Shown here: piece by piece, positions 12,566 through 22,647 of the stretch
How positions within the stretch are numbered: position 1 is the stretch's first letter
Layout: each line of letters begins with the position of its first letter
Origin: Leuctra nigra
Taxonomy: Eukaryota > Arthropoda > Insecta > Plecoptera > Leuctridae
DNA: 64,000 bases
Reading direction: 5' to 3'
Assembly (NCBI GenBank): GCA_934045905.1
Contig: OW203762.1
Coordinates: 50,059,411-50,123,410, forward strand
Position numbers and translations under genes: made by a program
Notes under the pieces: model-generated
Databases searched by the model: none
What the model was told of the DNA's origin: nothing
Seen by the model: only the letters and a program-made list of their open reading frames with translations

Positions 12566-13876
12566 AAATGATCTTTTCTAGCTGACTTGGACAAAAATAG
12601 AATACATCGTCTAGGTAACGAGATCTGCAAGTGAACTAAAAACTACAAATTATCCTCGTCTAGCTGACTTGGACATAAATAGAAAACATCGTCTAGGTAA
12701 CGAGATCTCTAAATGAACTTAAAACTACAAATTATCCTCGTCTAGCTGACTTGGACATAAATAGAAAACATCGTCTAGGTAACGAGATCTGCAAATAAAC
12801 TAAAAACTACAAATTATCCTCGTCTAGCTGACTTGGACATAAATAGAAAACATCGTCTAGGTAACGAGATCTCTAAATGAACTAAAAACTACAAATTATC
12901 CTCGTCTAGCTGACTTGGACATAAATAGAAAACATCGTCTAGGTAACGAGATCTGCAAATAAACTAAAAACTACAAATTATCCTCGTCTAGCTGACTTGG
13001 ACATAAATAGAAAACATCGTCTAGGTAACGAGATCTCTAAATGAACTAAAAACTACAAATTATCCTCGTCTAGCTGACTTGGACATAAATAGAAAACATC
13101 GTCTAGGTAACGAGATCTCTAAATGAACTAAAAACTACAAATTATCCTCGTCTAGCTGACTTGGACATAAATAGAAAACATCGTCTAGGTAACGAGATCT
13201 CTAAATAAACTAAAAACTACAAATTATCCTCGTCTAGCTGACTTGGACATAAATAGAAAACATCGTCTAGGTAACGAGATCTCTAAATAAACTAAAAACT
13301 ACAAATTATCCTCGTCTAGCTGACTAGGACATAAATAGAAAACATCGTCTAGGTAACGAGATCTCTAAATGAACTAAAAACTACAAATTATCCTCGTCTA
13401 GCTGACTTGGACATAAATAGAAAACATCGTCTAGGTAACGAGATCTCTAAATAAACTAAAAACTACAAATTATCCTCGTCTAGCTGACTTGGACATAAAT
13501 AGAAAACATCGTCTAGGTAACGAGATCTCTAAATAAACTAAAAACTACAAATTATCCTCGTCTAGCTGACTAGGACATAAATAGAAAACATCGTCTAGGT
13601 AACGAGATCTGCAAATGAACTAAAAACTACAAATTATCCTCGTCTAGCTGACTTGGACATAAATAGAAAACATCGTCTAGGTAACGAGATCTGAAAATAA
13701 ACTAAAAACTACAAATTATCCTCGTCTAGCTGACTTGGACATAAATAGAAAACATCGTCTAGGTAACGAGATCTGTAAATGAATTAAAAACTACAAATTA
13801 TCCTAGTCTAGCTGACTTGGACATAAATAGAAAACATCGTCTAGGAAACAAGATCTGTAAATGAATTAATAGCTAC
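12566..13876. repeat. 82-bp satellite array, 16 units
   Basis: The word CTAGCTGACTTGGACA recurs from 12578 to 13808 at a constant 82-bp step, giving sixteen units with only point differences. Common variants are AGATCTCTAAAT or AGATCTGCAAAT, and TGACTTGG or TGACTAGG. The first and last units are the most divergent, as expected from homogenisation of the array interior. Each unit carries two copies of CGTCTAG. The array ends about 130 bp beyond the stop codon of the minus-strand transposase-like gene, so it could be part of that element. Confidence 0.95.
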
Positions 13877-14003
13877 GAATGTAACACATAAATATAAAAA
13901 TGGCCAAGAGTAAATAGTAATGGTTTGAAGTGAATAGAAGCCTTGAACAATGAACGTGACAGAGTAGGGAGGTGAAAACAGAAATGATATTACCAACTAC
14001 GAA

Positions 14004-17000
14004 TTAATCAGGGCAGAAAAATGGAAGTGATCGATCATCTGAGGCAATTTGATTTTGAACACAATTTTTATGATGACGCTGATGGCAATTGAAACACTGA
14101 ACGAATATGTTACTTGCCCGTGTGCCATTGCACGTTACACATTCTATTTGGCTGTACTTTTTATTTCTCAAGCAATTGCGAACAATTAATTTGTAAATAA
14201 AATATCTATATCCTTTGATGTTGAAAGATGCGGAAGAAGTACTACCGCTTTCTATTGTTTCTTGTACATAATGACAAAGAAATACACCACAATTGAATGC
14301 ATCATTCTGCTTTGAATGAGAAGGGATCTGAATTGTCCAAGGAATATTATTTTGCAATTTTGTGTTCATGATGGTTTTAATATTGTCAACAAAGGTAGTA
14401 TGTTCACCTCTCATAGGACTATGAAGAGGGTCATAATATTCAATGACTGAGAATTTAGGTTTACAGACCACCAAGATCCAATGTGATTGATAGCACCAGG
14501 GGAAGAAGATTGCATCCTTATCAGCAATGTTGCTCTGTCCTCTCCACAAAAAACTTAAATCTCTGTTTTGGAATATGGCTGTACAATTTTCAGTGGTTGC
14601 ATAGAGAAGATTGATTCTATTTTTACAAAATAAGTAGATAAATGCATCAATGATCATGTCACAAAGATATCCTTTAGTAAATGAGTTCTTATAAGATCTT
14701 AATATTTGAACATCGTTGGCACTAAATGTTAGTTCCAGTGATTTTAGATCCAAGAGTGTAATAAGAAGTGTATCATGAATGTAAATAAGAGTTTGCCCAG
14801 TTAGGCGTGCATAATCCATTGCAGGTGTGATTGGCAAGGACTGAGCAATATCTAATGGATGGACTAATTGAACGTCAAAACGCCGACGACTTGTTGAAGG
14901 AAGCCGGTTATTTTGTGCCAAAGAATCTGTTGCAGGTGTGATTGGCAAGGACTGAGCAACATCTACTGGATGGCCTAATTGAACGTCAAAACGCCGACGA
15001 CTTGTTGAAGGAAGCCGGTTATTTTGCGCCAAAGAATCTGTATTTAATGTTGGTATTACTGATGGTACCATGAGTTGGTCAGGTAAGCAACTTACACTCT
15101 GCAAGCGGTCATTTAGGGCCCTTCTTGACGCTAGGTCTGGTCTTTGAAAAATAGAACGTTTAAATTTCCCTTTGGCAGTGGTTTGATAGAATGAAGGTAC
15201 CTTCTTTGCAAATTTTTGATTAGTTGAAACCTGAAGTGTGGGAACCATTGCTTCAGGGTGGCTTAAGTTAGTATTGGCAATGCCTTTGCACTGTCCTAAA
15301 AGTAGCCGTAGATTTGTGTTTAGGCACTGTAACATCATTCGTCCTACATCATTTCCATTAACGAAATTCTGAAGATCTTCAATTTGCCGTGTAAATTCTG
15401 TTAATGCCTTAGAATTATCGTCAATTTCACATTGTGCTGGAGCATCATCAGGACTGTCAAAAACCAGAAGTGGAGGTGCAGCAATACCACTGTTTATATC
15501 TTGGGTAACGATGTTATTAATCTCACCTAATGCAGAATGTGTTTGCTGACGAAATATGAAAGAATAAACTTTATGAATATGTTTGCAAATACCTGAGACA
15601 TCCGGGCAAGAGCAATGGAACAAATGGCTACATAATCCAAGACAAGGCAACTCTCGACATTTCTGAAAACAGAGGTCGACTTGACACTCTTCCTCTCGCC
15701 GTTTTACGGTATAAACTTCTTGAATGGTTTTTGGACTTTGTGATTTGACATGCCATGAGTTTTCACCAGCCTCCTGGATATCCTGGTCGGGTATTCCTAG
15801 ACCAGCGTGATGGCGCCGTAAATAAGAGGAAGGCCCATCAGACGGTGCTTCCTTTGTTTTTACCCTGAAGTCATGTTTTAGGAACATATCTTGCTCTATA
15901 TCAATCAAAACATCTAAAAGAACATCGACTCGCCTGTTTTGTTTTCGCTCAAAATATTGTGTTTTCAATATGTTATGGAAAGACTCGCAATACATGTTCG
16001 TGTCGGTGAGTCCATGAGGGAAATTTCGATAACATTTAGCCCAAACGTTAGATCTGTTTACGTAATAGGTTTGAAAGTAATTAACAAAATTTGGGTATAG
16101 TGGAGTGTAATGTATGACAAATTTTGATAGCAGATCAATAAATTTAGTTTCATTACGTTCCTCAAGAATCAGTACTAAAAATGTGTATATTTCATTTTGA
16201 ATTACTGGATCATGAACATATCTACAAATGTTTTTTATCCATGCTCGATGAACATGCCACAAACACAACAAGTGCCTCACTTCACCAAAAACAGCAGTCA
16301 CTGCATTAATGCCACTGTAGTCATCATCAGTCATTAAAGCATTAATTTTAATCTCTCCGGTGTCAACAGTGCACCTGTCTTTTATGCTCTGAAGCATAAG
16401 AGCCAGTGTATCTTTTTCTTGACTGTTACTAATGAAGTGAGCCACAGGATAGCCAGTTCCATATTCATCTGGTACAACAAGATTAATTAAATAAAATTTG
16501 TGGTCATTTGTTGAGTGTGTTGAATCTAAGCATAACACTTTTTGTGAACCTTGTTGCATCATTTGAAATTGTTCTTTAGATTGAAAACCTAAAACAAATA
16601 ACTTTTCACTGTGAGGAAGATGGTTGAATCTATCACTGCCTATGATTGTATCATGATTTTGCGGTTTGTAAGCTATGATAGGATTATTGTCTGTATCTAA
16701 CATTGCCATGACTTTAGTAAAAACAGAGTTAGCATCGTCAGATAACCTTCCAAGACTTAGCAAATGAGATTTAGTTCGACTAAGATAACGTTTTGTCACA
16801 TATTGTTCTTTAAGGGGTCGAATTTGACCCTCTCTCATGTCTAAGCGTCCAGCATTGCCTTGGATTACTTTTTGAATGATTTTGGTTGAAATGCCCATTG
16901 AAAGGCTTCCTTTAACATAATTACGGACACTAGGGGCATACTGATGGTATTTCACATTTGTAAATTCTAATTTATGGTTGTGAGAGCTAATATATTCCAA

Positions 17001-20000
17001 GTTAACTTTCTTAGTAATGAGATCTTCTGAAACAAGCATACGTGATGGGCAGTTCTCATTGGGAGTCAGTCCCTTCCTCCATTTCTGTGATGTCATCCTA
17101 TTAGACATTTGTGAAATAGGGTCAAAATTGCATGAATAATAATGATGGGTTACAATTCCAATGGATTTAGGTCCAGTTGAGGTATAATAGCTAACGTAAT
17201 TTAATTTCTCCTCTTCCTCCTTCCAATTTTTAAATGAAATCATATTTTCAAACTCCCTATTTTGTACTGTAAATTCGCAATAATGATCGCCTACCAAATG
17301 TTGAACCATCTCTGTACGATGATAAAATGTATCGGTACAGCCACCAAAAATACATATAGAACGTTTATTTTTAGAGGTTTGACCACATTTTTTCAAGTGA
17401 TGACTATATGATTGTCTACTTTGATATTTATTGTTGCAATTATTACATTCTCTTGGATAATTTACTTTAGGGGGAGCTCCTCCAGCACAACGAGGGATCT
17501 CAAATCTAAATCGAGGCATTAACAGAGTCAACAAAAACAAGATAAAAGAAGTAAATACATTCCAAATAGACAGCAATGTTAATGTAAAAACCCAACATAG
17601 AGGAGAAAATATTGAAGATGACACAGAAGGTGGCTTACAAAGAGCAGAACTTGGCCTTGAAGAGCCACAAGGCTTAGAAAGTGGCTTGAAAGCAGCAGGA
17701 GCAGGAGGAGGATTCAACAGAGAAGACGACTCTAGTTCAGTAGCAGAAGGCTCAGATTTGCTAGCATTCGATTGAGGTAGTTTAGCAGAAGAAAGCTCAG
17801 GTTTATTAGCATTAGATTCTGGTAGTTTATGAGCCGAAGGCTCAGATTTGCTAGCATTCGATTTAGGTAGTTTAGGAGCAGAAGACCCAGTTTCGCTAGC
17901 ATTCAATTTAGGTAGTTTAGGAGCAGAATGCTCAGGTTTATTAGCATTAGATTTAGGTAGTTTATGAGCAGAAGGCTCAGGTTCGCTAGCATTAGGTTTG
18001 GGTAGTATAGGAGCAGAATGCTCAGGTTTATTAGCATTCGATTTAGGTAGTTTAGGAGCAGAAGACCCAGTTTTGCTAGCATTCAATTTAGGTAGTTTAG
18101 GAGCAGAATGCTCAGGTTTATTAGCATTAGATTTAGGTAGTTTATGAGCAGAAGGCTCAGGTTCGCTAGCATTAGGTTTGGGTAGTATAGGAGCAGAAGG
18201 CTCAGGTTTATTAGCATTCGATTTAGGTAGTTTAGGAGCAGAAGACCCAGTTTTGCTAGCATTCAATTTAGGTAGTTTAGGAGGTTTATTAGCATTAGAT
18301 TTAGGTAGTTTATGAGCAGAAGGCTCAGATTTGCTAGCATTCGATTTAGGTAGTTTAGGAGCAGAAGACCCAGTTTTGCTAGCATTCAATTTAGGTAGTT
18401 TAGGAGCAGAATGCTCAGGTTTATTAGCATTAGATTTAGGTAGTTTATGAGCAGAAGGCTCAGGTTCGCTAGCATTAGGTTTGGGTAGTATAGGAGCAGA
18501 ATGCTCAGGTTTATTAGCATTAGATTTAGGTAGTTTATGAGCAGAAGGCTCAGGTTCGCTAGCATTAGGTTTTGGTAATATAGGAGCAGAAGACTCAGGT
18601 TTATTAGCATTCGATTTAGGTAGTTTATGAGCCGAAGGCTCAGATTTGCTAGCATTCGATTTAGGTAGTTTAGGAGCAGAAGACCCAGTTTTGCTAGCAT
18701 TCAATTTAGGTAGTTTAGGAGCAGAATGCTCAGGTTTATTAGCATAAGATTTAGGTAGTTTATGAGCCGAAGGCTCAGATTTGCTAGCATTCGATTTAGG
18801 TAGTTTAGGAGCAGAAGACCCAGTTTTGCTAGCATTCAATTTAGGTAGTTTAGGAGGTTTATTAGCAATAGATTTAGGTAGTTTATGAGCAGAAGGCTCA
18901 GGTTCGTTAGCATTAGGTTTGGGTAGTATAGGAGCAGAATGCTCAGGTTTATTAGCATTAGATTTAGGTAGTTTATGAGCAGAAGGCTCAGGTTCGCTAG
19001 CATTAGGTTTGGGTAGTATAGGAGCAGAAGGCTCAGGTTTGTTAGCATAAGAAGCAGAAGATACAGAAGAAGCTGGCAATAAGGGAAATGATGGCACTGG
19101 CGGAGCAATAATCGGAGGTTGCAACACAAAGCTGTTAAAATAAAATGGATGAAATGTTTTAAATGTGGGGGCCACAATTGGTAAAACTGTAAAGCCAGGA
19201 GGAGGGCAAGAAAAAGTAGGTACAGCAATGTTACGTAATGGTATATCAAAGCCAGGTGGACACCGAAGAAAAGATGGTTGCGGTGAAGAAGTCTGTGGCT
19301 GTGGAGAAGAAGAGGTGGTATGCGGCCGTGCAGTGAGACTGCCAGGAGGCAAACCCGAGCCGTGAGCCGAAGAGGGGGAAAAGCCAGGAGGCATACCCGA
19401 GCCGGAAGAACAGGAGGTGGTCTGCAGCCGTGCAGTGGGAGTGCCAGGAGGCACACCCAAGCTGCGAGACAAAGAGGGGAAAGTGCCAGGAGGCACACCC
19501 GAGCCGGAAGAAGAGGAGGTGGTCTGCAGCCGTGCAGTGGGAGTGCCAGGAGGCACACCCAAGCTGCGAGACAAAGAGGGGAAAGTGCCAGGAGGCACAC
19601 CCGAGCCGGAAGAAGAGGAGGTGGTCTGCAGCCGTGCAGTGGGAGTGCCAGGAGGTACACCCAAGCTGCAAGACAAAGAGGGGAAAGTGCCAGGAGGCAC
19701 ACCCGAGCCGGAAGAACAGGAGGTGGTCTGCAGCCGTGCAGTGGGAGTGCCAGGAGGCACACCCAAGCTGCGAGACAAAGAGGGGAAAGTGCCAGGAGAC
19801 ACACCCAAGCCGGAAGAAGAGGAGGTGGTCTGCAGCCGTGCAGTGGGAGTGCCAGGAGGCACACCCAAGCTGCGAGACAAAGAGGGGAAAGTGCCAGGAG
19901 GCACACCCGAGCCGGAAGAAGAGGAGGTGGTCTGCAGCCGTGCAGTGAGACTGCCAGGAGGCAAACCCGAGCCGTGAGCCGAAGAGGGGGAAAAGCCAGG

Positions 20001-21086
20001 AGGCATACCCGAGCCGGAAGAACAGGAGGTGGTCTGCAGCCGTGCAGTGGGAGTGCCAGGAGGCACACCCAAGCTGCGAGACAAAGAGGGGAAAGTGCCA
20101 GGAGACACACCCAAGCCGGAAGAAGAGGAGGTGGTCTGCAGCCGTGCAGTGGGAGTGCCAGGAGGCACACCCAAGCTGCGAGACAAAGAGGGGAAAGTGC
20201 CAGGAGGCACACCCGAGCCGGAAGAAGAGGAGGTGGTCTGCAGCCGTGCAGTGGGAGTGCCAGGAGGCACACCCAAGCTGCGAGACAAAGAGGGGAGAGT
20301 GCCAGGAGACACACCCGAGCCGGAAGAAGAGGAGGTGGTCTGCAGCCGTGCAGTGGGAGTGCCAGGAGGCACACCCAAGCTGCAAGACAAAGAGGGGGAA
20401 GTGACAGGAGGCACACCCGAGTTGGAAGAAGAAGAATGACGTCGACAAGGCGTTAGAGGAGGGAAATCAGTAGAAGTAGGCTGATATTGAAATGACTCTA
20501 TTTTATCGGGGGCGATTAAACTATACTTTCTATATACCTCTTGCAGAAAATTGTTACCTAGCACCGAGGGGTGCAACCCATCTCTTGCCATGAGAGATTT
20601 TCTGTCCCATGTGTTGCACCACCCTCGGGGCTGTAGAAATGGCTGCCACAGATTGCAGAATTCAACGCCCCATTCTGCGCACCTCACTCGTAGCTCGGCG
20701 TTGAGATGAGCTGCCTTTTCATTGAGGTCGAGATGATCATTCGGTGTTTTTGTTGGATGGTAATTTTTATGGCGAGGGAGAATTGCTGAAATCACAATTT
20801 TTATCAGTGGATTTGCTCTCTTGGTGTCTGAAACCAGAGAGCGAAACATTATGAGAATGGAAGAAACAGAATGAGAGGTATCAAAAACATTGTTTGTACC
20901 GACATGGAAGATGACGGTACTAAAATGAGGAACAATTGTAATTGCTTTCTTCGCAATGTCAAGTACTTGTTTGCCGCGGAAAGCCTGCACCACATAAGTG
21001 CCGCCTGTCAACTCAGACAAGTACTTGACTTGCGAATCACCAATCACTACAAGAGATGGTGCCATTGAAAAGGTAAGTAGACACAA
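14004..21086 (-). CDS. SGNH / MULE transposase / Ulp1 protease fusion protein
   Basis: An intronless 2360-residue open frame. Residues about 10-190 look like an SGNH hydrolase: GDSQ (Ser18), GTNN (about 64-67) and a DGLHPS block (about 170). Two tandem-repeat regions follow (about 220-620 and 690-1115), then a hydrophobic stretch and C2H2-like fingers (CNNCNNKY and CIFGGC). The transposase core fits Mutator-like elements: Asp in LCLDSTH (about 1520), Asp in LMTDDDYSG (about 1584), the LCLWHVH motif and Glu in NMYCESFHN (about 1701). A SWIM finger (CSCPDVSGICKH, about 1820) and an Ulp1-like C48 protease follow: His in SHWILVV, Asp in YYDP, Gln in SKQND, Cys in NCGVF (about 2202-2266). A PHD-like finger ends the protein. 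Met1 or Met8 could be the start; Met8 directly precedes the SGNH block. DNA rearrangement is the expected role of the MULE part. What the hydrolase and protease do is unknown. No terminal inverted repeats were identified. Confidence 0.9.
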   Translation of the reverse strand: MCLLTFSMAPSLVVIGDSQVKYLSELTGGTYVVQAFRGKQVLDIAKKAITIVPHFSTVIFHVGTNNVFDTSHSVSSILIMFRSLVSDTKRANPLIKIVISAILPRHKNYHPTKTPNDHLDLNEKAAHLNAELRVRCAEWGVEFCNLWQPFLQPRGWCNTWDRKSLMARDGLHPSVLGNNFLQEVYRKYSLIAPDKIESFQYQPTSTDFPPLTPCRRHSSSSNSGVPPVTSPSLSCSLGVPPGTPTARLQTTSSSSGSGVSPGTLPSLSRSLGVPPGTPTARLQTTSSSSGSGVPPGTFPSLSRSLGVPPGTPTARLQTTSSSSGLGVSPGTFPSLSRSLGVPPGTPTARLQTTSCSSGSGMPPGFSPSSAHGSGLPPGSLTARLQTTSSSSGSGVPPGTFPSLSRSLGVPPGTPTARLQTTSSSSGLGVSPGTFPSLSRSLGVPPGTPTARLQTTSCSSGSGVPPGTFPSLSCSLGVPPGTPTARLQTTSSSSGSGVPPGTFPSLSRSLGVPPGTPTARLQTTSSSSGSGVPPGTFPSLSRSLGVPPGTPTARLQTTSCSSGSGMPPGFSPSSAHGSGLPPGSLTARPHTTSSSPQPQTSSPQPSFLRCPPGFDIPLRNIAVPTFSCPPPGFTVLPIVAPTFKTFHPFYFNSFVLQPPIIAPPVPSFPLLPASSVSSASYANKPEPSAPILPKPNASEPEPSAHKLPKSNANKPEHSAPILPKPNANEPEPSAHKLPKSIANKPPKLPKLNASKTGSSAPKLPKSNASKSEPSAHKLPKSYANKPEHSAPKLPKLNASKTGSSAPKLPKSNASKSEPSAHKLPKSNANKPESSAPILPKPNASEPEPSAHKLPKSNANKPEHSAPILPKPNASEPEPSAHKLPKSNANKPEHSAPKLPKLNASKTGSSAPKLPKSNASKSEPSAHKLPKSNANKPPKLPKLNASKTGSSAPKLPKSNANKPEPSAPILPKPNASEPEPSAHKLPKSNANKPEHSAPKLPKLNASKTGSSAPKLPKSNANKPEHSAPILPKPNASEPEPSAHKLPKSNANKPEHSAPKLPKLNASETGSSAPKLPKSNASKSEPSAHKLPESNANKPELSSAKLPQSNASKSEPSATELESSSLLNPPPAPAAFKPLSKPCGSSRPSSALCKPPSVSSSIFSPLCWVFTLTLLSIWNVFTSFILFLLTLLMPRFRFEIPRCAGGAPPKVNYPRECNNCNNKYQSRQSYSHHLKKCGQTSKNKRSICIFGGCTDTFYHRTEMVQHLVGDHYCEFTVQNREFENMISFKNWKEEEEKLNYVSYYTSTGPKSIGIVTHHYYSCNFDPISQMSNRMTSQKWRKGLTPNENCPSRMLVSEDLITKKVNLEYISSHNHKLEFTNVKYHQYAPSVRNYVKGSLSMGISTKIIQKVIQGNAGRLDMREGQIRPLKEQYVTKRYLSRTKSHLLSLGRLSDDANSVFTKVMAMLDTDNNPIIAYKPQNHDTIIGSDRFNHLPHSEKLFVLGFQSKEQFQMMQQGSQKVLCLDSTHSTNDHKFYLINLVVPDEYGTGYPVAHFISNSQEKDTLALMLQSIKDRCTVDTGEIKINALMTDDDYSGINAVTAVFGEVRHLLCLWHVHRAWIKNICRYVHDPVIQNEIYTFLVLILEERNETKFIDLLSKFVIHYTPLYPNFVNYFQTYYVNRSNVWAKCYRNFPHGLTDTNMYCESFHNILKTQYFERKQNRRVDVLLDVLIDIEQDMFLKHDFRVKTKEAPSDGPSSYLRRHHAGLGIPDQDIQEAGENSWHVKSQSPKTIQEVYTVKRREEECQVDLCFQKCRELPCLGLCSHLFHCSCPDVSGICKHIHKVYSFIFRQQTHSALGEINNIVTQDINSGIAAPPLLVFDSPDDAPAQCEIDDNSKALTEFTRQIEDLQNFVNGNDVGRMMLQCLNTNLRLLLGQCKGIANTNLSHPEAMVPTLQVSTNQKFAKKVPSFYQTTAKGKFKRSIFQRPDLASRRALNDRLQSVSCLPDQLMVPSVIPTLNTDSLAQNNRLPSTSRRRFDVQLGHPVDVAQSLPITPATDSLAQNNRLPSTSRRRFDVQLVHPLDIAQSLPITPAMDYARLTGQTLIYIHDTLLITLLDLKSLELTFSANDVQILRSYKNSFTKGYLCDMIIDAFIYLFCKNRINLLYATTENCTAIFQNRDLSFLWRGQSNIADKDAIFFPWCYQSHWILVVCKPKFSVIEYYDPLHSPMRGEHTTFVDNIKTIMNTKLQNNIPWTIQIPSHSKQNDAFNCGVFLCHYVQETIESGSTSSASFNIKGYRYFIYKLIVRNCLRNKKYSQIECVTCNGTRASNIFVQCFNCHQRHHKNCVQNQIASDDRSLPFFCPD
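17750..19055 (-). repeat. In-frame 45-bp coding repeat (Lys/Pro/Ser-rich)
   Basis: The 45-bp unit encodes 15 residues of the pattern SAPKLPKSNASKSEP, with variants such as SAHKLPKSNANKPEH. It recurs about 28 times without breaking frame. Units are arranged in larger blocks of three or four variants, so the array grew by duplicating groups of units. Deletions are whole multiples of 3 bp. The encoded stretch is low-complexity, basic and proline-rich, and is probably a disordered linker between the SGNH part and the transposase. Confidence 0.9.
19320..20440 (-). repeat. In-frame 102-bp coding repeat (Gly/Pro/Ser-rich)
   Basis: The 102-bp unit, for example from 19433 to 19535, encodes 34 residues of the pattern SGSGVPPGTFPSLSRSLGVP followed by PGTPTARLQTTSSS. 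About eleven units are present. Two carry the same variant block (PPGFSPSSAHGSG), showing block duplication. Because the unit is a multiple of three, several other frames on both strands also stay open here; these are by-products. Confidence 0.92.
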
Positions 21087-21343
21087 AAATAAAAAATAGA
21101 CACTGGCCTGATATTGACGATTTCCGGAGAGAGGTACACGCTGAACGTAGAAGTTACCTTGGGTTGGGACGAAAGAATACAGATTAGATATATTATTTCA
21201 GAATGTAGATATTTAAAACAGCCAACGCATTATTGATGCAGTCGGAAAACGCTAACGATTTTAAGAATAATACATTATGAAACTTTAAAACTAGGCTCAC
21301 ATAAACAGGAGAGCAGATACAGTGAAAATGTTGTGGCGACCCT
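21087..21343. other. 5' flank of the transposase-like gene
   Basis: AT-rich sequence upstream of the minus-strand frame. No TATA box in a clear position and no counterpart of the 82-bp satellite found at the other end. No inverted match to the 13877-14003 flank was recognised. Confidence 0.4.
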
Positions 21344-21485
21344 GGGGGCCAATTCTTGAGATTCACGTTTTGAAACCGTTTTACATTTACATGTTATAAA
21401 ACTGGAAACAGTTGACAACTATCGATTAGCCTTCAACTTTTTTCGTTTTTAACAATGAAACCGTGAATCTCAGGAATTGGCCCCC
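21344..21485. mobile_element. Short palindromic MITE, copy 2 of the GGGGGCCAAT family
   Basis: GGGGGCCAATTCTTGAGATT at the left end pairs with AATCTCAGGAATTGGCCCCC at the right, an almost perfect 20-bp terminal inverted repeat that continues into GTTTTGAAACCG. The interior GTTGACAAC and TTCAACTTTTTT words match the copy at 11450-11618. It has no coding capacity. Confidence 0.75.
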
Positions 21486-21499
21486 TGGATGCCGGAGCA

Positions 21500-21735
21500 C
21501 AGCCAGTGTGAGACGGCGTCCAGGAGGCCATAGCCACAGCCAGTTAGAGAAGATAGAGAAAGAGGACAAGCTATCTATTGTTACTTAGTTCGGTCTCGAG
21601 ACTGAATCGACCCAGACGTGTTTTATATTCAATGTACTTTTTATCAATAAATATAATCTTATTACCTACCATGCATCAAGCTTCCTCTAAAGTGGTGACC
21701 CCAACAAGTGAACAAATAGCAACCATCTGACAAGA
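21500..21735 (+). mobile_element. Possible LTR-retrotransposon LTR end and primer-binding site
   Basis: The sequence AATAAATATAATCTTATTAC followed by TCCTCTAAAGTGGTGACCCC resembles the 3' end of an insect Gypsy-type LTR followed by a tRNA primer-binding region. A second fragment with ACCATGCATCTAGCTTCCTC lies at 21980-21999. No gag or pol frame follows, so this would be a solo or truncated remnant. Confidence 0.3.
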
Positions 21736-22472
21736 AATTTCAACTCTACATCTTCACTTACAGGTTTTTAATTCACTTTCAAACTTATTAGCAATCTGAT
21801 CTTAAAGCCAGGATGAATATTCTCGAGTTTGTTGAAAATGTTCGTCATGCGGAAATGAGCCACTACACAAATAGTCGAACATATTCGCGTGCGGTTTCAA
21901 CTCGTACTAATCTTTTCAGTAGGTAGGTAGGTTTATTAGTAGTTTATTAGTACCTCATCCTAGTTAGTACTACCTACCTACCATGCATCTAGCTTCCTCT
22001 AAAAAGTTTTCCTCTACATGTGCAGCAAAAAAAGTGGGGTTATGTTTCTTCAGCACCATCTAGAACTAATAATTTGTCATAATTTCGAAGCCAAACCTGC
22101 TTGATTACATCATTAGTAGTGATAATAAGTTGTTAGTACATAATTAATGCATAATAATTAGGATTTCTAGTAATAATAATGCATTAAATTGTAATAGCAG
22201 GAAATTGTCAACTTACTTGGCAAAAAGGCGGCAAATGCCTTAATATCGCGTAAGTTTCCGGTTCCGGTTGTGTCTCTGTAGTCTGTAGTTTCCCCCACCC
22301 AAAAAAGCAAGGGAGGGGAAGTGTAAACCATCTCTAAAAAAGGAAGTTCTCCATCTTTTGTGTCGCGTCGCCGCGTCGCGGGTGGCCTTGGCTTCTGATT
22401 GGTCAATACGCGTTGCCGGCTGCAAGCAACCGTTGCACGAACGGACTGTAAACGCAGCTTTACATGTAAAAG

Positions 22473-22646
22473 TAGGTTTGTTCGTCGGGGTGTTCTAACC
22501 TGCTCGGAGCAGGCGGAAGTACGTCACTGAATTTGTTAGATGCATGAATTACGAATCAAATCTCGACGGATAGGTATAAGTAAACTTTTCCGTGACGACT
22601 TCCGGTGTGTTCCGAGCAGGTTAGAACACCCCGACGAACAGACCTA
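22473..22646. mobile_element. Foldback MITE, tandem copy A
   Basis: The ends TAGGTTTGTTCGTCGGGGTG and CACCCCGACGAACAGACCTA belong to an inverted repeat of nearly 40 bp that continues through TTCTAACCTGCTCGGA. The interior (CTCGACGGATAGGTATAAGT) is shared with the adjacent copy B. No coding capacity. Confidence 0.85.
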
Positions 22647-22647
22647 G

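Noticed and set aside
18386..20448. Several long open frames in other frames of the giant transposase repeats, on both strands
   Set aside because: They exist only because the 45-bp and 102-bp repeats are multiples of three; they stop where the repeats end and have no domain.
22167..22425. Two overlapping frames of 61-79 codons on the minus strand
   Set aside because: No domain, no splice context; overlapping frames in a short GC-richer patch.
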